DNA of 64,000 nt from assembly GCA_002914805.1 (NCBI GenBank), contig JXTB01000403.1, positions 254,739-318,738 of the forward strand, written 5' to 3'. Positions 12,870 through 23,906 of the stretch are shown here, piece by piece. Position numbers and translations under genes: made by a program. The notes beneath the pieces were generated by a model that worked only from the letters and a program-made list of their open reading frames with translations, ran no database searches and was not told the origin of the DNA. How positions within the stretch are numbered: the first letter of the stretch is position 1; every line of letters begins with the position of its first letter. Origin of the DNA: Parasponia andersonii. Lineage: Eukaryota > Streptophyta > Magnoliopsida > Rosales > Cannabaceae.

Positions 12870-13215
12870 AAAAAACAATGAAGTGTATGGACTAATAAAA
12901 AAGAGACCATTTTTTTAAAGGAAAAAAAGAATTAAGAAAAAAAAACCATCTAATAGGAATTAAAAAAAAGCAGGATTAAAAAAAAAGAGAATTTTTTTCA
13001 AGAAAAAAGAGTTAGGAAAAAAAACAATTAAGTGTATGGACTAATAAAAAAAAGACAATTTTTTAAGGAAAAACAAATTAGGGAAAAAACTAATTTGATA
13101 GATTTAAAAAAGTATGATTAAAAAGAACTAAAAGAAAATTTTTTTTAAGGAAAAAAAAAAAGAGTTTCGAGAAAAAACAAAAAAAACAAGACAATAAAGT
13201 GTATGGATTGAGATT
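12870..13215. repeat. A-rich repeats containing 'aagtgtatgga(c/t)taataaaaaa' blocks
   Basis: The phrase aagtgtatggactaataaaa occurs near 12880 and 13030, and a partial copy (aagtgtatggattgag) near 13196. Each is followed or preceded by long A runs and a gttaggaaaa-type segment, giving a period of roughly 145-165 bases. Purine-rich and non-coding. Confidence 0.65.
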
Positions 13216-13559
13216 TGACCCCCCGGATAGAGAGATAGAAAGTAAACAATACAAAAGGAGATAAAAACTGTGGTTTTATTACAATAATGTCACTACATGT
13301 GTACTTATGTTACATAACTTAAAAGGAGAACATTTTGTCTAAAATGTCATACAAAAATATATGTACTAGGCCAGATCGTATTTTTGGAATTATTTTTCTT
13401 AAAATCATATTGAGCATAAATTTCACTTTAAAGTTTGTCGTATTAAGATTCCTGCTGTTTTAGAGGAAGGCTTGATGTGATTAAAACACTTTGTTTTCAT
13501 TCTACACAAAAAGAAATGTAATTTTTCCCCAAATATGAGTGGGTTAATAAACGACTACC

Positions 13560-13745
13560 CGTTTGCATGTAAAAATTGGGTCATTTTCACCAATGGCCCC
13601 TAAATTATTGTTATCAAATTAGTTTGTTCCCACGAATTTTCAACCAAAATAATATGCTTCCTTAAACTTTGATATTGTTACATCATTGGCCTTTAAACTT
13701 TGATATTGTTACATCATTGGCCTTCTATTAAATAATTTTATTGGC
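13560..13745 (+). repeat. MITE-arm-like sequence with a 36-bp tandem duplication
   Basis: The segment reads like the terminal arm of plant Mutator-like MITEs (caatggcccctaaattattg, then repeated 'ggcc..taaactttgatattg' phrases). Within it, taaactttgatattgttac plus atcattggcctt is duplicated head-to-tail near 13664-13735. The partner inverted arm is not evident nearby, so this is probably a fragment. Confidence 0.5.
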
Positions 13746-14470
13746 AAATAGTAAAAATATTTAGACAAAAAATTCATTGTGACAAAGCAGTCCATAATTC
13801 TCGAATTATGCTCTTTGATTTACTTTTGCTTTTGACTTTTTATGAATATTTTATATCAATGAATTTACCGTTATAAACTTTAAATTTAATAATTTTTTTT
13901 GCAGTAAGTCCAAAAATTAAACAAAAGTGAAGTTTGAGATAGCACATTGTCTAAGTTGTAAATTTAAGAAATAAAATGTTATAATAACTATAATTTGTTG
14001 ACACTTGGTGAAACTAACCGAAAAAATAAAATAAAAAAATTGTATATTTTGTTCGTTGTTTGCAAAATGGACATTGTAGTTTTCGTGTTAATATTGTTGT
14101 GAGTTTTCTTTTTTGTCGTGGTAGACTTTCCTCCTTCATTGCCATGTATCATTTTTACTTTACAAATCTACTATCGTCCTCTAAGTAAAACTCGTCGTTT
14201 GTAATTTATAAGGTTTTTTTTTGTTAAATGCAAAAATATCTTAAAATATGCTTTCTGTTGTTTAAATCTTACGAGAAATTACCCCTTTTCCTTATTTTTG
14301 CCAAGTGTAATACATTAACGGTATTAACAAGGACGTTAATTCCTTCTAAAATACATATATATATATATATAGTTACTAATTCAATAGGTATTTTTTTAAC
14401 TATTTATAAATATTTTCTTTTTTAACTTTTTTTTAAAAAAAATTGGGCTTAACTAATAATCTCCACTTAT
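13746..14470. other. AT-rich intergenic DNA
   Basis: Nothing recognisable. It contains T-rich runs and an (at)n stretch near 14352-14371. Short open frames in it are compositionally non-coding. Confidence 0.5.
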
Positions 14471-14477
14471 TACAAAT

Positions 14478-14613
14478 TAAAGAAAAATACTTACTACTAC
14501 CCACTCCCCACCTCATCCTATTAAGGATATTAGATTTTCACGCATACTCTCAATGTGACTCGAACTAGGATCGAGATCTTAGGTAGTCAGTGTTCTTACT
14601 ACTTGAACTAACC
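14478..14613 (-). mobile_element. tRNA-derived SINE relic
   Basis: Read on the minus strand from 14613, the sequence has an A-box-like start (ggttagttcaagtagtaaga), about 35 bases later a B-box-like segment (tagttcgagtcac, 14567-14555), then a tRNA-unrelated tail rich in GGT/GTGG (gatgaggtggggagtgggta). This pol III promoter spacing is typical of plant SINEs. No clear target duplication or poly(A) tail is visible, so it is old or truncated. It is not a functional tRNA gene because no cloverleaf can be drawn. Confidence 0.55.
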
Positions 14614-14877
14614 TAATTCATTATTTTCATTTTTAATTATTGGATCATGATTTAACAACTATTATAATTTGAATAATTAGAAAAACAAATATAAAAATAA
14701 ATACTTATTAATTAATTGGATAAAACAATACAAAAAAAAACAAAAACAAACTGGATGGGTGCATATATATATCCTCTATCTCAACATTCAACCTGCTTGC
14801 ACATGTGGGGCTTGAAGAAAATAATGTGTCCCGACTCTCATTTTCGAATTGGTACGAATAATCTTTTAATTCAATAT

Positions 14878-16036
14878 TGTAAGAAAATAATAACATATAT
14901 GCATATACAATATATAAGCTTATAAAAGTTTATAACAAAATTTTTAAGAAATAATGTTATCAAAATTATTATGCTCTAATTTTGAGCAGAATTTTAAGAA
15001 CACTTCAAAACAAATATTCATACAAAACAAAATATTGTTAACAGTAGAAGTCTGTGTACCACAAAGAGTCCTTAAAATTGATTCGCTCTCTCCACCAGAA
15101 TGCTCGAGGATTTTACAAGCGTCAGTTTCTCAAGATATAACGACTAAAAGTAGCAGGTGAAATACTAACACCTCTTACAAACTAGAAACTTAACTTGTAG
15201 AACTCTTTTCACTCAAGAATTTCTAAAACCAGATAATTAGAAGCAACTCGAACTAGAACTAGAACCTAAACGCTAAAATACGCAAAAGAAATTAAGCTGC
15301 TAAAGAGAGAATAAGAGGAGAAAAGAGAAGCTGGGAGCTTTTTGGTGTGTTCAAAAGACATAGTGAGGATTTGCTTATATAGTAGGCGAAAACAATGGTT
15401 ACAAAAATCAATATGAATACTCCATTATGCTAATCAAGGGGCTGTTACTCTCCAGCCAAACATTAAATATTTTTATTTAATTAAAAATGGTAGTTTAAAT
15501 AAAGTTGGTCGCAGCAAAAGATTGGCATTATAAGAGTCCAAGATTTTGGATCGACATTTGTGTCCACAGGTACGAGCACACACAAGCCCATGTAAATTAA
15601 GACTAAGCTCAAATGATTTACACCCCCCTCCTATACGTACCTGAGAGAGCATCTTAACTACACATAGTTACACTTGTGAAAAATACAACTCTTTATAAAG
15701 CACAAATTTAAGAGTTTCCCAATCAATATGAGACAAGTTTTTCCAATTTTCTTCCTCTATTTTTCAACACCAACAAGCATATTTTGACTATCAATTCCTC
15801 ACTCATACAAGCTCCAATTTAGACACATAATATATCAATTTGATCTACTCATAGAGTATAACAAAATTATGCTAAGACCTTACACTTACATAAAGCGGGT
15901 CATATTCTAATTTATGCTCCAAATTAGTTAGTAAAAATATAATTATAACTTTAATTTGGGCTTTACTGCAGTCTACACACATGAGCTCTCAAGCCTATTT
16001 AAGTCCAAGTTAGTATTTCAGGTCAATTTTCTAACA
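14878..16036 (-). mobile_element. Solo LTR of a copia element (relative of the 16.5-34.1 kb family)
   Basis: On the minus strand the LTR runs from TGTTAGAAAATTG at 16036 to a CTTACA end at 14878, so it is TG..CA bounded, 1159 bp long. Flanking pentamers are aatat (14873-14877) and aaaat (16037-16041), a 4/5 target-site duplication. Its R/U5-like end contains gaaactgacgcttg, followed by a ggtggagagagcgaatca..ttttaaggac order. This matches the corresponding part of the LTRs at 16494 and 32796 (gagactgacgcttg.., ttttaaggacact). A TATA-like tatataagc near 15375 (minus) precedes it. No internal domain is attached, so it is a solo LTR formed by recombination between two LTRs. Confidence 0.8.
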
Positions 16037-16493
16037 AAAATGGCCATGTTCCCTTGTAGCCTCCAGATCAATCAAAGGCACCCTCGGTCCCGCCTATAAA
16101 GTACGTAGTAAAATTTGGAAAAGCTTTTCATTTATTGAAGGACCTGTAGCCTTCATATACGTACGAGTAGTAGAACAATCACAACTTGTAAATGAGATAT
16201 TCTAGCTCAGAATCAGCTAACTAAAATAGATTCAGAAAATGGGATATAAAAAAATTAAAAGAACTAAGAACTAATACAAGAGATAGTGTACAAGTTACAA
16301 CAATCATAATATTTGAATTTGAATGATGATAATCAAATATCCTTAACACTGCCTTAGTCCAATGCACGCCTTAAAGCTAAAATACACGCCGAATAGCATC
16401 ACCGTCGCCACTGTAGTGATGTACCTAGCCTCGGCAATCTTCACCCAATGCATGCATGGATGACGCCGTTGCGAGCTGCAGTGGTGATCTTAG
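16037..16493. other. Spacer between two copia insertions; left flank of the 17.6-kb element
   Basis: Somewhat more GC-rich than its surroundings (16370-16490: cgccgaatagcatcaccgtc and similar). It ends with the target duplication cttag at 16489-16493. Read on the minus strand, it continues in frame from sequence on the far side of the element (see 34059-34235), so it may be part of a disrupted host transcription unit. Confidence 0.4.
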
Positions 16494-17756
16494 TGTTAGA
16501 AAAATGGGTTAAATGGGTTAGAAAAATGCGTTAAATGGGATAAGGAAATAATTTGGGTTTGGAAGCTTAAGTGGATTATAAAGACTAAATTTGTTATAAA
16601 ACTCATTTTCATGAACTATTTTGAAGCTAAAAATTGAGTGGGACCCACATCTTATTGATGAAAGGTCTTGGTGAATTCTTGTTCTCCTCCGTGAGGACAT
16701 CGATTTCGTATATTCACACGCTCAAAATGGTGTACATATGAATGAGAAATTGTTGTTCAAAAGTGCACCATTGAAATGAAAAATGAAAGGAAAATATTAG
16801 AGTCTCACATTGGTGGGAAATGCTTGGCGTAAGTGGTTTATAATAAAGAACCTTGTTTTGTGATGGTGGTAAGAATAACTACCATAGATGCTCTCTCAGA
16901 CGCGCGCAGGGGGTGCAAATCTCCAGGCTTGGACCTGAATTTGCATGGGATCGTGTTTGCCTGTACCTGCAAACACGAATGTCGGATCAGAAAATTAGAC
17001 CATAGTAAGCCCAACCTTTTTTCTCCTTTCATTTACCGTTTTTTGCTTCATAAATACACTAGTTACAAATCTTTGTAACTTATATCTTGCTTCTTAAAAC
17101 AGATTGTTATTTCATGAAAAAGTAAATTACCTACCATTAGTGGCTGGCGGTTTTGGGCTAGCATAACAACCAATTTTGACTTTATGAGAATAATGCCTAT
17201 TAAGAGCAAGAGTGGTAACCTCTATTTTATGAACCTATAAAAGGAGTTTTCCTCCTCATCATTTCTTTATCCAGAAAAAACCAAGAGCCTTCTCTTCTCT
17301 CTAGCCTTCTCTCTAGTGCCTTATTTTCTTGCTGCCTAGAGTTCTTCTATTTTTCTAGCTATAGTTCTTAGAGAATTTAGAAATTTTGTACCTAGATCTT
17401 TTAGTATGTAGGAGTTCATTACAATCCATTTTGTAAGTATGGAGGTGTTGGTACTTCATTTACTACTCTTTGTTGTTGTATCTTGGGAGACTGATGCTTG
17501 CCAAAATCCTCAAACATTCTAGTAGAGGGAGGGAGCGAATCAGTTTTGAGGACACTATGACTTCACAGGCTTCGGCAGTAACCAATGTTTCAGAAGTGCT
17601 ACTAAGATTTTATTAAAGATTGTAGCAAACTTTCGGTAACTTTATATATTTGTCTTAAAGTTTATTATAAAGTGTGCTATATACGTTTATAACTTTATAT
17701 ATTGTGTATTATATTCATTTGTAACCTTATAAATGACATATTAATTATTTCCTACA
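16494..17756 (+). repeat. 5' LTR of the 17.6-kb copia element
   Basis: 1263 bp, TGTTAGAAAAATGG start and CCTACA end. The TATA box TATAAAAG is at 17236-17243, followed by a C/T-rich leader (tctctagccttctctctag), the expected U3/R arrangement. An (ag)g-rich signal gagggagggagc lies downstream in U5. The usual methionine-tRNA primer site is not recognisable immediately after 17756; the sequence there (atcttaaaactgacac) has diverged or another primer was used. Confidence 0.93.
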
Positions 17757-18145
17757 ATCTTAAAACTGACACTTGCTTTTTATAAGGTTTTATTAGGTTG
17801 TATGTTAGAATTTATTCTATTAAATTCTTTACGCTCTTATTTGCAATATATATATATATAATTCTAGTTGTTTGAATATATATATATATATATATGGTTC
17901 TCCTACTTTGTTATTACTATCATCCTTGGTGTGGAATTCTTGTGGAGAAGAATTTGTGTTCTGTCTAAGAAGAGTGGGTTTGAAGAGGAAGCATCTATGA
18001 CCTCTCCACGTCTTTCCTAGAAATTTTTTTAAAAATTCTGTCTAGGAGGTAGGATTTTAAGTGAGACCTGTTTGTGAACTCTCTGGCCTTTCCTGGGAAC
18101 TAATTTGTACTGAAATTAATAATTTTTGATTGATTAATTTCAGAG
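17757..18145 (+). other. Leader between 5' LTR and gag
   Basis: Untranslated leader of about 390 bases with two (at)n runs (17848-17860 and 17876-17896). No primer-binding site is clear. It ends in ttaatttcagag just before the gag ATG at 18146. Confidence 0.6.
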
Positions 18146-19180
18146 ATGGTAAACAACCATATTGATGTTGTCAATGCCGAGAAAATGATTAGTTCTCAAC
18201 AGCCTATTATGGTATTTGCAGTGCCAATGCCTGTCCCGGCTATAGCTCGAGTGCCAAATCCTCTTATGACACCAGCGGTACCAGCAGCGCACCATGGAGA
18301 GAAGCCTGAGAACTTCAATAGGTTGAACTTCAAAATATGACAATAAAAAATGCTATTTTATCTGACCACATTGAACCTTGTGAGGTTCTTGACTGAAGAG
18401 GCTCCGAAAGTCAGAGAAGATGAGCAAGTTTTCCAAGTTCTTGCTGCGGTGGATGCTTGGAAACAATCTGATTACCTATGCCAAAACTATGTAATGAATG
18501 GTTTGACCGATTCATTATATAGTGTATATCGTAATAAGAAAATGACAAAGGAACTGTGGGAGTCACTAGACCATAAATATACAACTGAGGAAGCTGGTTC
18601 CAAGAAATTTGTGGTGGGACGCTTCCTCGATTATAAAATGGTCGACTCAAAAACTGTAATCAGTCAAGTTCAAGAGTTTCACTTGATTCTCCATGAGATT
18701 CAGGCAGAGGGGATGGCCCTTTGTGAACCCTTCCAAGTAGCTACTATTATTGAGAAGCTACCTCCTTCATGGAAGGATTTCAAGAGCTACCTAAAACACA
18801 AGCGAAAGGCTATGAACCTTGAAGACCTTGTTATAAGGCTCCGCATTGAAGAAGACAACAGACGTGCTGAAAAGACAGGAGCCTCGACTAGTACATCTGG
18901 TGCAAAGGCAAATGTAGTGGAGCATGATCAAAGCTCCAAGGCTAAGAAGAAGAAAGGATCTAAGTTAGAACCTAAAGGTGGAGTGGGTAAGAAGCAAAAA
19001 TTTCTAGGAAAATATTTTAACTATGACAAGAAGGGTCATAGGGATTCAGATTGCCGACTTCCAAAGAAAAAGAAGAATGAAGCCAACGTGGTGAATGACA
19101 TCACAAAAGATGTAGAAGACATAAGTCTGTCTGCTGTCATTTCTGAAGTCAACCTTGTTGGGTCCAATCCAAGGGAATGA
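18146..19180 (+). pseudogene. copia gag (nucleocapsid) pseudogene
   Basis: Gag-like region starting at ATG 18146. After about 64 codons it meets TGA (18338) and TAA (18344) in the same frame, where copia gags normally have Trp-Gln-Gln before [11 protein letters not shown]. It then stays open to 19180 ([29 protein letters not shown], the UBN2-like gag core). The zinc knuckle near 19013-19060 reads [14 protein letters not shown]: the first two Cys of CX2CX4HX4C have become Tyr (TAT at 19013 and 19022). The frame ends at TGA 19178-19180, again replacing Trp, just before the protease. Each of these changes is G-to-A or C-to-T on the plus strand. Non-functional. Confidence 0.9.
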
Positions 19181-19330
19181 TGGATTGATACTGGAGCTTC
19201 AAGACATGTTTGTTCTGATAAGGGCCTGTTCACAACATTTGAACTGGTAAGGAATGGGGAAAAGCTTTTCATGGGTAATTCATCTACCTCTGAAAAATAA
19301 GGTCTGGGCAAAGTGGTGTAAAGATGTCCT
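19181..19330 (+). pseudogene. copia aspartic protease remnant
   Basis: Directly after the nonsense codon the frame reads WIDTGASRHVC, the DTGA active site of copia proteases, and continues to FMGNSSTSE before another stop (TAA near 19298). Coding then resumes in a different frame (LTLNNVMYVPDIRKNL from 19345), so a frameshift lies between. Confidence 0.85.
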
Positions 19331-20570
19331 TTGAGAAGGAACTGACTCTGAACAATGTGATGTACGTACCGGATATCCGTAAGAACCTTATGTCTAGTTC
19401 ACTTCTGAATAAGCACGGATTTTGTATGGTGTTTGAGTCAGATAAATTTGTATTGACCAAAAATGGTCTTTTGTGGAAAAAGGATATGAATGTGGGGGTA
19501 TGTTTAAATTAAATATAATGACTGTAAAGCCCAATATCAATAAAGTTAGTTTTTTTACTTATTTGATTGAGTCTTCTACTTTATGGCATGATAGAGTAGG
19601 ACATGTTAATTATGATACTATACGTAGATTAATTAACTTAAATTATATTCCTGATTTCCAAATTGATACAAAACATAAGTGTCAAACTCGTGTTGAGGCA
19701 AAATTGACAAGATCATCTTTTCAAACTATTGAAAGAAATACTGAACCCCTTGATTTAATTCACAGTGACATTTGTGATTTAAAATTTGTATAAACAAGGA
19801 GAGGCAATAAGTATTTTATTACTTTTGTCGATGATAGCACAAAATATTATTATATGTATTTGCTAAAATCCAAGGACGAAGCAATAGAGAAGTTTATTCT
19901 CTATAAGAATGAGGTCGAAAATCAACTTAATAAGAAGATTAAGATGATTAGAAGTGATCGTGGTAAAGAGTATGAATCACCTTTTCGTGAATTCTGTGCA
20001 CAACACGGAATAATACATGAAATCACTCTGCCTTATTCGCCTCAATCAAATGGTGTTGCTAAGAGGAAAAAATTGTACGTTGAAAGAGATGATGAATGCA
20101 TTGCTGTTAAGTTCTGGGTTACCTCAGAACATGTGGGGGGAAGCTATTTTAACGGCTAATTACCTATTAAATAAGGTACCTTATAAGAAAGAAGAAAAGA
20201 CACCTTATGAACTGTAGAAAGGTAAAAAGGCTTCCTAAAAATGCTTATGAGTATGGGGATATCTTGCTAAGGTATTGATACCTACACATAAAAAGGTGAA
20301 AATAGGACCAAAGACAGTAGATTGCATTTTCATTGGTTATGCACATAATAGTAGTGTTTATCGATTTCTTGTATATGAGTCACAAATCCCAGACATACAT
20401 AAGAACATAATAATGGAATCGAGAAATGCATCGTTCTTTGAACATGAATTTCTGAATAAATCTAAGGAAGTACCTAGTACATCTAAATGAACTTATGAGA
20501 CTATCACTGAGGATAGTCAGGACCAAGAACAAGTTGTTAAAGATGAGCCTAGGCTCAGTTAAAGAGCGAG
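19331..20570 (+). pseudogene. copia integrase pseudogene
   Basis: GAG-pre-integrase piece (LWHDRVGHVNYDTIRRL) followed by the catalytic core in several frames. The HHCC zinc site is damaged (KCQTRVEAK where a second Cys is expected). A stop at 19791 replaces a Gln codon. The core keeps the first Asp (FVDDST), the second Asp (IRSDRGKEYES) and PQSNGVA, but the third catalytic residue, normally Glu, is Lys (AAG at 20061-20063). Downstream motifs (KIGPKTVDCIFIGYAHNSS) are present with further stops. Cannot integrate. Confidence 0.88.
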
Positions 20571-20831
20571 AATTGAAAATCTTTTGGTCCGGATTTTTTA
20601 GTTTACATGTTGGAAAATGAACCTCAAAGCTTTGAAGAAGCTGTGAGCTCTGTTGAGGGACCTTTGTGGAAAGAGGCCATAAAGAGCGAAATTGATTCCA
20701 TCTTGCAAAACTATACATAGGAACTAGTGGATCTTCCTCCAGGATGTAAACCACTTAGTTCGAAATGGATTTTCAAAAGGAAAATGAAAGCAGATGAAAT
20801 AATTGACAAATATAAAGCTAGATTGGTTATC
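20571..20831 (+). pseudogene. copia reverse transcriptase, upstream fragment
   Basis: Start of the RT domain (VSSVEGPLWKEAIKSEIDS, LPPGCKPLSSKWIFKRK) with a stop where Trp is normal (near 20720). It is cut at 20836 inside the conserved K-A-R-L-V-x-K-G motif by the nested element. The frame resumes at 30873. Confidence 0.88.
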
Positions 20832-20836
20832 AAAGG

Positions 20837-21957
20837 TGTTAGGTCCGTTTATCAAGTATTACTGAATAAAATTAATTTCCAATTAATTATATGAGGTGGT
20901 AATGTAGAAATTGTAAAAATAACACAAGATATTTTTACTTGGCTCAGTTATCTCCCGATAACCTACGTCCAAGGGGCTTCGCCCAGATAATAAACACTAT
21001 TAGCAAAGTTTGAATGAATACAAATACTAATTTGACTTATACAATAAAAAGACTCCCTCTTTTGATTATCACAATATGGATGTATTCCTTTACTAACGTG
21101 TCTAGCGAGCACCACTCGTCTTAGATTGACTTCGTTCTTCTAAAATCCCTTTAGGTACTTGAAGTCGATCTTCTCCCGAAGATAATCAGCACCTCTCCCG
21201 AAGCACTATCACTTAAACGCTAGGACACCTCCTAAGTCTAAAATATGACTAAAAGAAAAACATTTCTTTTAAAACCGAAAAATATAATAAGTGGTCTCTC
21301 TACATAAAGCTACTCTTGAATGACCTTTAAATAGAGAAGAGAGCAAGCCTTCACGTGTCAGATCTGCAAAATAACAATTAAGAGCATTTAATATTAATTT
21401 GAAGACTTACAAGTTCAACCAAGTTTGTTACTAAACTTAGAAAATAGATCTGGAAAGTAGTTGCTGATTCTGTCCACGTGTTGCAACATGGTCTGTCAAT
21501 CCAGTCATGTTGTAACATAAAAGGAAACTTTCAGATTACTTTCCTGATATAAAAATATAAGTTACTCAAACCTACTTGACAGCTAATAGCACGAATTAGA
21601 GTAACTTTAATCAGTGAGAATCAGCACAAATGAGTTAATAAAACTTCCATAAAAGATATTACGCATAAAATATTCAATTAAAGGAATTTCCTTAATCAAA
21701 TATAGACATATACTCAAAGCCAATTTAGGAAAGAGTCACTTAGCCATTCCTTCTCAATTAAATCCGTCTATGCATTAATATGATCAGATTTTTATGTTTG
21801 ACAACTATACAAATCGTGACGTAAAGCATATAAAAGGAAAATATAGAAAATACTGAAAAACTTATTCAGGTCAAATATTTAGTCCCATGTTGTAAAATGA
21901 CCATGAAACCAGTCATGTTGCAACATAAAGATTGCCAACAGATTATTCGCTCTTTTA
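20837..21957 (-). repeat. 3' LTR of the nested Sirevirus-like element
   Basis: 1121 bp. Plus-strand start TGTTAGGTCCGTTTATC; plus-strand end ctcttttA, where the other copy ends TTCTTTCA, so the terminal C has mutated. It carries the TGTTGCAACA-type palindromes at 21479, 21509 and 21916. It is shorter than the partner LTR mainly because it lacks the tandem duplication seen at about 30628-30706. Confidence 0.92.
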
Positions 21958-21971
21958 ATCTCCCCCTTTGG
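21958..21971 (-). other. Polypurine tract of the nested element
   Basis: Minus strand reads CCAAAGGGGGAGAT immediately before the 3' LTR, the plus-strand primer site for reverse transcription. Confidence 0.85.
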
Positions 21972-22281
21972 CATCTTTTAGACAAATATTTGATATGCTT
22001 GTAAAACAAGGTCAGTATCCAAAATCCAAATATGCTTTCTCCCCCTTTTGGACAAAAGATCCAAAGGCAAAGAAAAAACAAGTGATAAAAATTGTCAATC
22101 ACAAAATAACTAATGAAACTAGAACATGTTGAAACATCAGAATACAAAAGAAATTAATCCTGCAGAAAATTAAATACACCCAAAGTGTATCAAACTTATA
22201 CAAACCAAGAAAATAAAAAAAAAACAAAAAAAAATAGAAAGAAACACATAAAGATCAAATATCGTCCATGTCCATATCTAG
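21972..22281 (-). other. Untranslated region between extra ORF and 3' LTR
   Basis: About 300 bases, AT-rich, with a second purine-rich patch (gggggagaaagca on the minus strand, near 22035-22050). Sireviruses often carry more than one polypurine tract in this area, so this may be an extra tract. Confidence 0.5.
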
Positions 22282-23906
22282 TTACTTTGCAATGGCAGCA
22301 ACCAATATCTCAATCTTTGTAAGCCTAACTTCTTGACCTGTGGATGTTGTAACAGCAGTAGCAGCAGGACCTTGTGTACCAATATCAGCAGTAGCTTCAA
22401 GCTCTCTCTCAACTGGATCTTTCTCCTTAAGCTTGAACACGATGTTGGATGGAGTGGCTGTGAGGAACTCAGAGTCATACATGAGAGGGTGTTGCTGAGA
22501 TAGAATCCCATAAATAAGTGATGGAAAGATCAGCCTCTTCTTGGGATGTTTGAGATTGCGAAGTTCATAAATCTGCTCAAAAATCAGTTGTCCCAAGTTC
22601 GCTGATACACCTGTTCCAATATCATATAGAAAGCTAGCAATATCAAAGTGAATAGTTGGATAGGGTGTGGTAGGTCTCCAATTGTGCATAGCAATCTGAT
22701 GAAGTCCTCTGTACTTCAAGGTCAGAATAGTGACTTAAAGAATATCTTCTTTAGGCCACTTCTTCTTTGTCCCAAGTAACTCAGTTGCAACCATGTCTTC
22801 ATCAAAAGATTTTTCAAACTCATCATGAGATCTCAAAGGTACACCGAGAAAATCAGAAATCATTTGAGGCGAGAAGTCATACACATGATTTCTAACAAAG
22901 ATCTTATGAAAGGTAATAGAATCAGGTTCATCAAATCCATCAGTAATATTAGCATAGAATTCTTGAACTACCCGAGACACAAAACCTTTGTTTTTAAACA
23001 CAGTATTATCTCATCCCTGATCTTCAATAGCTTTTAACACACCAATACTTAAAAAAGACTTAGAATTGATGTTTCTTTCAGGAATAAATTGGCATTGACC
23101 ATAGACATTCATTGATGCAACAATTTCTTTAGTGTAGTATCAAGGAGTAAAGGCATTATGAATATTATAACCTGGTGAGAGTGTTGTAGAAGTAGAAACA
23201 CCCTTTGCCTTCACAGCTGCAGTGGCCTTCTTAGGTTTCTGTGTGGCTTGTTTGCAGGATTGGCCAGCATGCTTCTTAGAGGGTTAAGCAGCAAGAGTAG
23301 CCAATGAAGTAGCTACGTGTGTTGCAACATCAGGTTGATTCTGGTCAATAGCAGAGGGAATTACAGCATGTGGGTGCTGTGTTGGAATATCAAAAACAAT
23401 AGGTGACTTAACTGATTGTGTCGTAACAGGGGTTTGTAATTCAGTAGGTTTCGATATTGCAATAGCCTCTTTTTCAAGAACAGGTTTTGGAAGCGATATT
23501 GCAATAGGTGCTTCCATCGATTCTTGATTATGAAGATTCGATTTAGAAGTCTTACCATCATCTCCTTTTCTCAGAACCGACTCTTTTGTTGAATGAGCAA
23601 TTGATTTCGAATTGGGGAATGAGAAGAATCTCTGAATCAATTGGTTTCTGTGATTCGATGGGTTATGATGGAACAATCTCTGGTTCAGTCACCTTCTCCG
23701 GCAACGATGGCTTTGTTTTCATAGAGGTCGGCAAGACCACCGATTTCTGCTTCTTGGCCGGTGGTGACGTTTTCCCCTTTCCTTTCGGAGCAGGAGCAAA
23801 CTTGCTCTTTTTCCCTGATCTAGTGTTAACCACAGCTGGCAGTTTCTGTAGGAACAGAGTAAACGAAAACAAAAAAAAAAAACAAGGAAAGAAAGAGGAA
23901 GATTAA
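22282..23906 (-). pseudogene. Extra (env-position) ORF: 'putative plant transposon protein' domain
   Basis: Lies between pol and the 3' LTR, the position of env-like ORFs in Sireviruses. A likely start is ATG 23872 (about NTRSGKKSK, Lys/Pro-rich basic N-terminus), then Ser/Pro-rich low complexity, then a folded domain: NKGFVSRVVQEFYANITDGF, FVRNHVYDFSPQMISDFLG, WRPTTPYPTIHFDIASFLYD, FPSLIYGILSQQHPL. That series is the signature of the plant 'putative plant transposon protein' (Transposase_32-like) domain, whose biochemical role is unknown. No membrane segment is evident, so 'env' is positional only. Stops interrupt the frame near 23661, 23284, 23150 and 22735. Role in the element is unproven. 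Confidence 0.75.

Noticed and set aside
16833..17078. Small frames inside LTRs (also 33150-33395 and 58311-58673)
   Set aside because: They lie in homologous LTR positions and differ between copies by frame-breaking changes; not selected as proteins.
17757..17790. Methionine-tRNA primer site for the outer copia element
   Set aside because: Looked for TGGTATCAGAG next to the 5' LTR and did not find it; the site is diverged or uses another tRNA.
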